Shown: positions 61,232-64,000 of the stretch, one piece after another | Layout of the letters: each line of letters opens with the position of its first letter | Position numbering within the stretch: position 1 is the stretch's first letter | Assembly (NCBI RefSeq): GCF_900107645.1 | Contig: NZ_FNQN01000001.1 | Coordinates: 269,390-333,389, forward strand | DNA length: 64,000 bases | Origin: Desulfuromusa kysingii | GTDB lineage: Bacteria; Desulfobacterota; Desulfuromonadia; Desulfuromonadales; Geopsychrobacteraceae | Direction of reading: 5' to 3' | Made by a program: the position numbers and the translations under genes | The notes under the pieces: generated by a model | Database searches by the model: none | What the model saw: the letters and a program-made list of their open reading frames with translations, nothing else | Told to the model about the DNA's origin: nothing

Positions 61232-62467
61232 TTATTTACCCCACTTCTCTTTAATGCGTTGTACCGCTTTGACGATATTGTCCCTCTCGCCGAAGGCGGA
61301 AAGGCGGAAATAGCCTTCTCCACTTGGGCCAAAGCCGCTACCAGGGGTACCGACGACAAAGCATTCGTTCAGCAGTTTATCAAAGAAATCCCAGCTGGTC
61401 ATTCCTGCGGGGGTTTTTAACCAGATGTAAGGGGCATTGATGCCGCCAAAACACTGGAACCCTGCCGTGGTCAAACCTTCGCGGATGATGCGCGCATTTT
61501 CCATGTAAAAATCAATAATCTCTTTAGTTTGGGCCCAGCCTTCATCGCTATAAACGGCGGCAGCGGCCTTTTGTACGGGGTAGGAAACGCCGTTGAATTT
61601 GGTGCATTGACGCCGATTCCAGAGTTTGTTGATGCTGTACTTTTCTCCCGTTGCTGTGGTCCCCATGAGCTCTTCAGGAACCACTGTCAACCCGCAACGC
61701 ACACCAGTAAAGCCGGCTGTTTTGGAGAATGACCGGAATTCCATTGCACATTGTTTGGAGCCTTCAATTTCATAAATGGAGTGGGGAACACCTGCTTCGG
61801 TGATATAGGCTTCATAGGCGGCATCAAAGAGAATAATCGCATCATTGGCGAGAGCATAATCAACCCAGCCTTGTAATTGCTCTTTGGTAGCAACAGTTCC
61901 GGTTGGATTATTGGGAAAGCAGAGATAGATCAGGTCGACCTTCTCTTTGGGAAATTCAGGGTTAAAACCATTCTCTTCCGTACAAGGCATGTAGACCAAA
62001 CCTTCGTAGTAGCCTTGGTCGTCCATTTCACCACTGCGGCCCACCATGACGTTGGTGTCGTTATAAACCGGATAGACTGGATCACCAATCGCCACTTTAT
62101 TACCGAGGTCAAAAATATCAAGAATGTTTCCTGTGTCACACTTTGATCCATCAGATATGAAGACTTCAGAAGGTTTTAAGTCAACCCCCAGTGGCTTATA
62201 GGCTTTGTCAACGATCGTCTGTGCTAACCAGTCATAACCTTGTTCTGGGCCATAGCCATGAAACGTTTCCACCGCGGCCATCTCATCGACCCCTTCATGA
62301 AAGGCTTTAAGAACCGCAGGGACCAGAGGCCTGGTGACATCACCGATACCGAGGCGGATGACATTTGCTTCTGGATTGGCCTGGGTAAATTCACTGATGC
62401 GACGACTGATTTCGGGGAATAGGTAACCAGCTTGAAGTTTAAGATAATTATCGTTGATACGTGCCAT
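61232..62467 (-). CDS. dapL: LL-diaminopimelate aminotransferase
   Basis: A 411-residue class I/II PLP aminotransferase, beginning [27 protein letters not shown], a DapL hallmark. [47 protein letters not shown] and the PLP lysine in [20 protein letters not shown] are present. It makes LL-diaminopimelate directly from tetrahydrodipicolinate in lysine and peptidoglycan synthesis. It sits downstream of dapA and dapB on the same strand. Confidence 0.95.
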   Translation of the reverse strand: MARINDNYLKLQAGYLFPEISRRISEFTQANPEANVIRLGIGDVTRPLVPAVLKAFHEGVDEMAAVETFHGYGPEQGYDWLAQTIVDKAYKPLGVDLKPSEVFISDGSKCDTGNILDIFDLGNKVAIGDPVYPVYNDTNVMVGRSGEMDDQGYYEGLVYMPCTEENGFNPEFPKEKVDLIYLCFPNNPTGTVATKEQLQGWVDYALANDAIILFDAAYEAYITEAGVPHSIYEIEGSKQCAMEFRSFSKTAGFTGVRCGLTVVPEELMGTTATGEKYSINKLWNRRQCTKFNGVSYPVQKAAAAVYSDEGWAQTKEIIDFYMENARIIREGLTTAGFQCFGGINAPYIWLKTPAGMTSWDFFDKLLNECFVVGTPGSGFGPSGEGYFRLSAFGERDNIVKAVQRIKEKWGK

Positions 62468-62544
62468 GTACGCGTCTCCTGAAGTTTTGATAAAAAGTAA
62501 CTTGTAAACAAAGTGATCGTATTTTTAGCTCTTACCGCTGGCTT

Positions 62545-62670
62545 TTAACTGGATTTTTGCTGCAGCCACTGGCCGGCCTTTTCAAAATCTCTTCCGAGAC
62601 CATGGAAAGTTTCGCATCCAGAAATAATCAATGTGACGAAAATCAGCAATAAGATGAGAACTTTTTTCAT
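62545..62670 (-). CDS. Entericidin-like small lipoprotein
   Basis: 41 residues with SD GGAG. It has a lipoprotein signal (KKVLILLLIFVTLIISGC, lipobox ISGC) and the short tail ETFHGLGRDFEKAGQWLQQ, which is the Entericidin A/B pattern of G-x-G-x-D-x-x-x-x-G. The gene lies between dapB and dapL, 21 bases past the dapB stop. It would be a membrane-anchored peptide; the function in this genus is unknown. Confidence 0.8.
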   Translation of the reverse strand: MKKVLILLLIFVTLIISGCETFHGLGRDFEKAGQWLQQKSS

Positions 62671-62691
62671 GTCAATCTCCAGCGGTAAGGT

Positions 62692-63492
62692 TTAACTCAA
62701 ACCGAGAACATCCTGCATGTCATAGAGCCCGGGATCTTTATCTTGTAACCATTGGCAAGCACGTACCGCACCACGGGCGAACATGTCACGGCTCATAGCC
62801 CGGTGACTGATTTCTATCCGTTCCCCCATACCGATGAAATAGACGGTGTGTTCACCGACAATATCTCCACCACGTACTGTCTGCATGCCAATCTCTTCGT
62901 GGGTGCGTGCTCCACACATCCCCTCGCGGTGATAATTGGCGACTTGATTATAGTCCCGACCGAGAGTATCAGCGACAACTTCTCCCATGCGTACGGCTGT
63001 CCCTGAAGGGGAGTCCTTTTTCTTGTTGTGGTGGAGTTCAACAATTTCAACGTCAAAATCATCCCCTAAAATGTTGGCGGCTTCTTTTAGGAGCTTAAAA
63101 CATGCATTGACGCCAACGCTCATGTTGGGAGCGAGAACGACCGGGATTGTTTCAGCAAAATGGGCTGCTTGTTGTTTTTGTTCGGGGGTAAAACCGGTCG
63201 AACCAATGACGACCATTTTCCCTTGTTGCGCACAGATTTCCAGATTTTTCAATGTCACTTCTGGAAAGGTGAAATCTATCAAGACGTCTGCGTTGGCCAT
63301 GGTTGCAACCAGGTCATCGGTGATTTTAATCCCCAATTTTCCTACCGCTGCTAATAGCCCTGCATCTGCACCGAGCTGTGGGTGTCCTGTCCGTTCAACG
63401 GCACCAGTTAATTCCATGCCTGGTGTTTCCTGAACCGCTTGAATTAAACGGCCACCCATCCGACCGGCGGCACCAACAATAGCTACTTTCAT
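62692..63492 (-). CDS. dapB: 4-hydroxy-tetrahydrodipicolinate reductase
   Basis: A 266-residue DapB. NAD(P)-binding KVAIVGAAGRMGGRLIQAV, the VVIGSTGFTPEQ and APNMSVGVNACFKLL segments, E-L-H-H-N-K-K-x-D-S-P-S-G-T (substrate site) and GERIEISHRAMSRDMFARGAVRACQWL are all seen. It reduces the DapA product in lysine biosynthesis. It lies between dapA and the entericidin-like and dapL genes. Confidence 0.96.
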   Translation of the reverse strand: MKVAIVGAAGRMGGRLIQAVQETPGMELTGAVERTGHPQLGADAGLLAAVGKLGIKITDDLVATMANADVLIDFTFPEVTLKNLEICAQQGKMVVIGSTGFTPEQKQQAAHFAETIPVVLAPNMSVGVNACFKLLKEAANILGDDFDVEIVELHHNKKKDSPSGTAVRMGEVVADTLGRDYNQVANYHREGMCGARTHEEIGMQTVRGGDIVGEHTVYFIGMGERIEISHRAMSRDMFARGAVRACQWLQDKDPGLYDMQDVLGLS

Positions 63493-63596
63493 TTTAATTT
63501 CCTGCGTGTCAATGTCAGTTACGGGGAGAAAGATCTCTGCCCTTGAGTTTTACCGTGATCTGAAACGGGGCGATCACCAGACCGCCCCCGACGTTG

Positions 63597-64000
63597 TTAG
63601 ATTAGAGAGTGTTTTTTTAGTATGGTTTTCAATTGTTCCAGAGTATTCTCTTGCATCTCCACCAGTGGTAACCGCATATCGATGCGACATTTTCCCATCA
63701 GTGCCGAAGCGGTTTTAACCGGAACCGGATTCGATTCAAGGAACATGGACTGATGTACGTCGAGCAGTTGCAGGTGCAACTTACGGGCATCATCCCAGCG
63801 CATTTCCTGAACGGCCTGAACCATGGATTTCACCTCTTTGGGCATGATGTTCGCGGTGACTGAAATGACCCCTTTGGCACCGCAAGCCATCAACGGCAAG
63901 GTGAGGAAATCATCACCGGAGATAACATTAATCTTGTCCCCTGCACGAGCAATAATTTCGCTGGCTTGGATTACGTCTCCAGAAGCTTCTTTAATGGCGA
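63597..64000 (-). CDS. dapA: 4-hydroxy-tetrahydrodipicolinate synthase, C-terminal part
   Basis: The minus-strand frame is open at the right window edge; about 133 C-terminal residues are visible. They include IKEASGDVIQASEII, INVISGDDFLTLPLMACGAKGVISVTANIMPKEV and NPVPVKTASALMG, all typical of DapA. It condenses pyruvate with aspartate semialdehyde. The N-terminal part with the Schiff-base lysine lies outside. The dapB gene follows after about 100 bases. Confidence 0.93.
   Translation of the reverse strand, partial: AIKEASGDVIQASEIIARAGDKINVISGDDFLTLPLMACGAKGVISVTANIMPKEVKSMVQAVQEMRWDDARKLHLQLLDVHQSMFLESNPVPVKTASALMGKCRIDMRLPLVEMQENTLEQLKTILKKHSLI

Noticed and set aside
1-64000. tRNA genes, CRISPR arrays, insertion sequences
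   Set aside because: No cloverleaf-like T-arm pattern, no regularly spaced repeats and no transposase genes were noticed by eye; a covariance-model scan would be decisive for tRNAs.

Overview
The window looks like chromosome of a marine, anaerobic Desulfuromonadales-type bacterium (Geobacter/Desulfuromonas/Pelobacter relatives). Pointers are a GSU3473-type small protein, an LbtU-type porin, DapL lysine biosynthesis, a Tfr-like fumarate reductase pair, and two selenoprotein genes read through in-frame UGA. The assignment rests on gene content only.

Region 1 (1-12.1 kb) is a metal and iron island. It carries a NicO nickel/cobalt permease (5' end outside the window), an LbtU-like porin, Fur, a DUF3793 protein, a cysteine-rich CRP/FNR-family regulator, a flavodoxin and a DUF2325 protein on the plus strand. 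On the minus strand is a long feo operon: feoA, feoB, a small periplasmic protein, a DUF4198 protein, a FeoB-associated Cys-rich membrane peptide, and an ABC ATPase with a DUF4857-type membrane partner. Four promoters (porin, DUF3793-crp, flavodoxin, feoA) each carry both a CRP-like TGTGA-N6-TCACA palindrome and a Fur-like 7-1-7 box. fur has its own perfect 7-1-7 palindrome.

Region 2 (12.4-27.4 kb) is mixed: a RelA/SpoT-domain alarmone synthetase, two zinc-ribbon proteins, a selenocysteine peroxiredoxin with a SECIS-like hairpin, a dipeptide-type ABC transporter (dppABCDF) with a class I amidotransferase-like C26 hydrolase, then djlA-like/pgi/HAD, plsC and small membrane proteins.

Region 3 (27.5-51.5 kb) is the most interesting. 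It reads as an anaerobic ectoine (probably hydroxyectoine) catabolic island: ectoine hydrolase DoeA, a TRAP transporter, an M20 deacetylase (DoeB2-like), an Asp/Glu racemase-like protein, two aspartate-semialdehyde dehydrogenases, a class III aminotransferase (DoeD-like) and an IclR regulator. Next to it are a large NAD-glutamate dehydrogenase, a proline-racemase-family protein lacking both catalytic cysteines, a soluble Tfr-like fumarate reductase pair, an aspartate kinase and the two-subunit aconitase-X dehydratase. No aldehyde-dehydrogenase-type DoeC is seen. The phosphorylating Asd plus aspartokinase could therefore run in reverse, turning aspartate semialdehyde into aspartate plus ATP. 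Glutamate dehydrogenase would recycle 2-oxoglutarate and fumarate reduction could be the electron sink. This is inference from gene content.

Region 4 (51.5-64 kb) is mostly housekeeping: queF, a universal stress protein, rhodanese, a B12-type radical SAM protein, tex, marC, a second selenoprotein (ArsC/Spx-like, U-x-x-C), a DUF815 ATPase, and the lysine genes dapL, dapB and dapA (cut by the window end) with an entericidin-like lipoprotein between them. No tRNA, rRNA, CRISPR array or insertion sequence was recognised.
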